From contig NZ_JANADO010000001.1 of the NCBI RefSeq assembly GCF_024199845.1, positions 8,730,001 to 8,794,000 on the forward strand: 64,000 nt of DNA, in the 5' to 3' direction. This document shows, piece by piece, positions 64,000-64,000 of this stretch (positions within the stretch are counted from its first letter, which is position 1; every line of letters begins with the position of its first letter). The notes beneath the pieces are model-generated. The model saw only the letters and a program-made list of their open reading frames with translations. It was not told the origin of the DNA and did not search any database. The position numbers were made by a program, and so were the translations under genes. This stretch comes from Bradyrhizobium sp. CCGB12. Lineage in GTDB: Bacteria > Pseudomonadota > Alphaproteobacteria > Rhizobiales > Xanthobacteraceae.

Positions 64000-64000
64000 C

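Overview
The window looks like chromosomal DNA of a Bradyrhizobium-like alphaproteobacterium (Hyphomicrobiales/Nitrobacteraceae). The reasons are high GC with strong third-position GC, many ABC uptake systems with small catabolic operons, an AapJQM-type amino-acid transporter, orphan substrate-binding proteins, an IS1182-family element, and several copies of a short intergenic repeat ('...GACCC.TAGCGG...') that I associate with this group. Species cannot be fixed from sequence alone.

1-15.9 kb: nitrogen and amino-acid catabolism. A leftward operon encodes an M20 peptidase and the Aap amino-acid ABC transporter (binding protein, two permeases, the second cut by the window edge), divergent from an Lrp/AsnC regulator. 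Next come a large FAD/Fe-S 2-hydroxyacid dehydrogenase, a GntR-FCD regulator, a serine-glyoxylate-type aminotransferase and a cytoplasmic gamma-glutamyltransferase. A three-hairpin candidate small RNA (10750-10862) lies between the last two. An AhpD-like protein, the internally deleted remnant of an acyl-CoA dehydrogenase, a LysR regulator and a secreted M20 amidohydrolase follow.

16-22.5 kb: a compact six-gene leftward operon (NitT/TauT-type ABC transporter, class III CoA-transferase, citryl-CoA lyase-like protein, SMP-30 lactonase-like protein) divergent from an IclR regulator, with two matching palindromes in the shared promoter region. It reads as uptake, CoA activation and retro-Claisen cleavage of a citrate-like or hydroxy-polycarboxylic acid.

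22.5-40.7 kb: a decayed accessory region. It starts with a degenerate tRNA-Arg-like sequence and a tyrosine recombinase that stops just before its catalytic tyrosine. It then holds an IS1182-family element, a 159-bp MITE-like element, a second IS remnant, at least five intergenic repeats, GNAT acetyltransferases, an orphan ABC_sub_bind protein, a C45-type acyltransferase/hydrolase, a PDZ-containing serine hydrolase with a membrane-bound AraC-type regulator, a 2'-5' RNA ligase-like protein, and small membrane or secreted proteins. One of these carries an in-frame 93-bp tandem duplication.

40.7-49.5 kb: an alpha/beta hydrolase and a TetR gene divergent from an RND efflux adaptor/pump pair, with two strong palindromic operators. 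Debris follows: a frameshifted TetR gene, a reversed SnoaL-like fragment, an intact LuxR-type regulator and a truncated oligopeptide ABC ATPase.

49.5-64 kb: a long rightward operon with YtcJ-like amidohydrolase, CobW-type metallochaperone GTPase, a five-gene branched-chain/urea/amide-type ABC importer, amidase, periplasmic copper amine oxidase and a small secreted protein. It converges on a leftward set of omega-transaminase, HAD hydrolase and Tm-1-like protein. Together they suggest import and breakdown of amides and amines with release of ammonia, aldehydes and keto acids.
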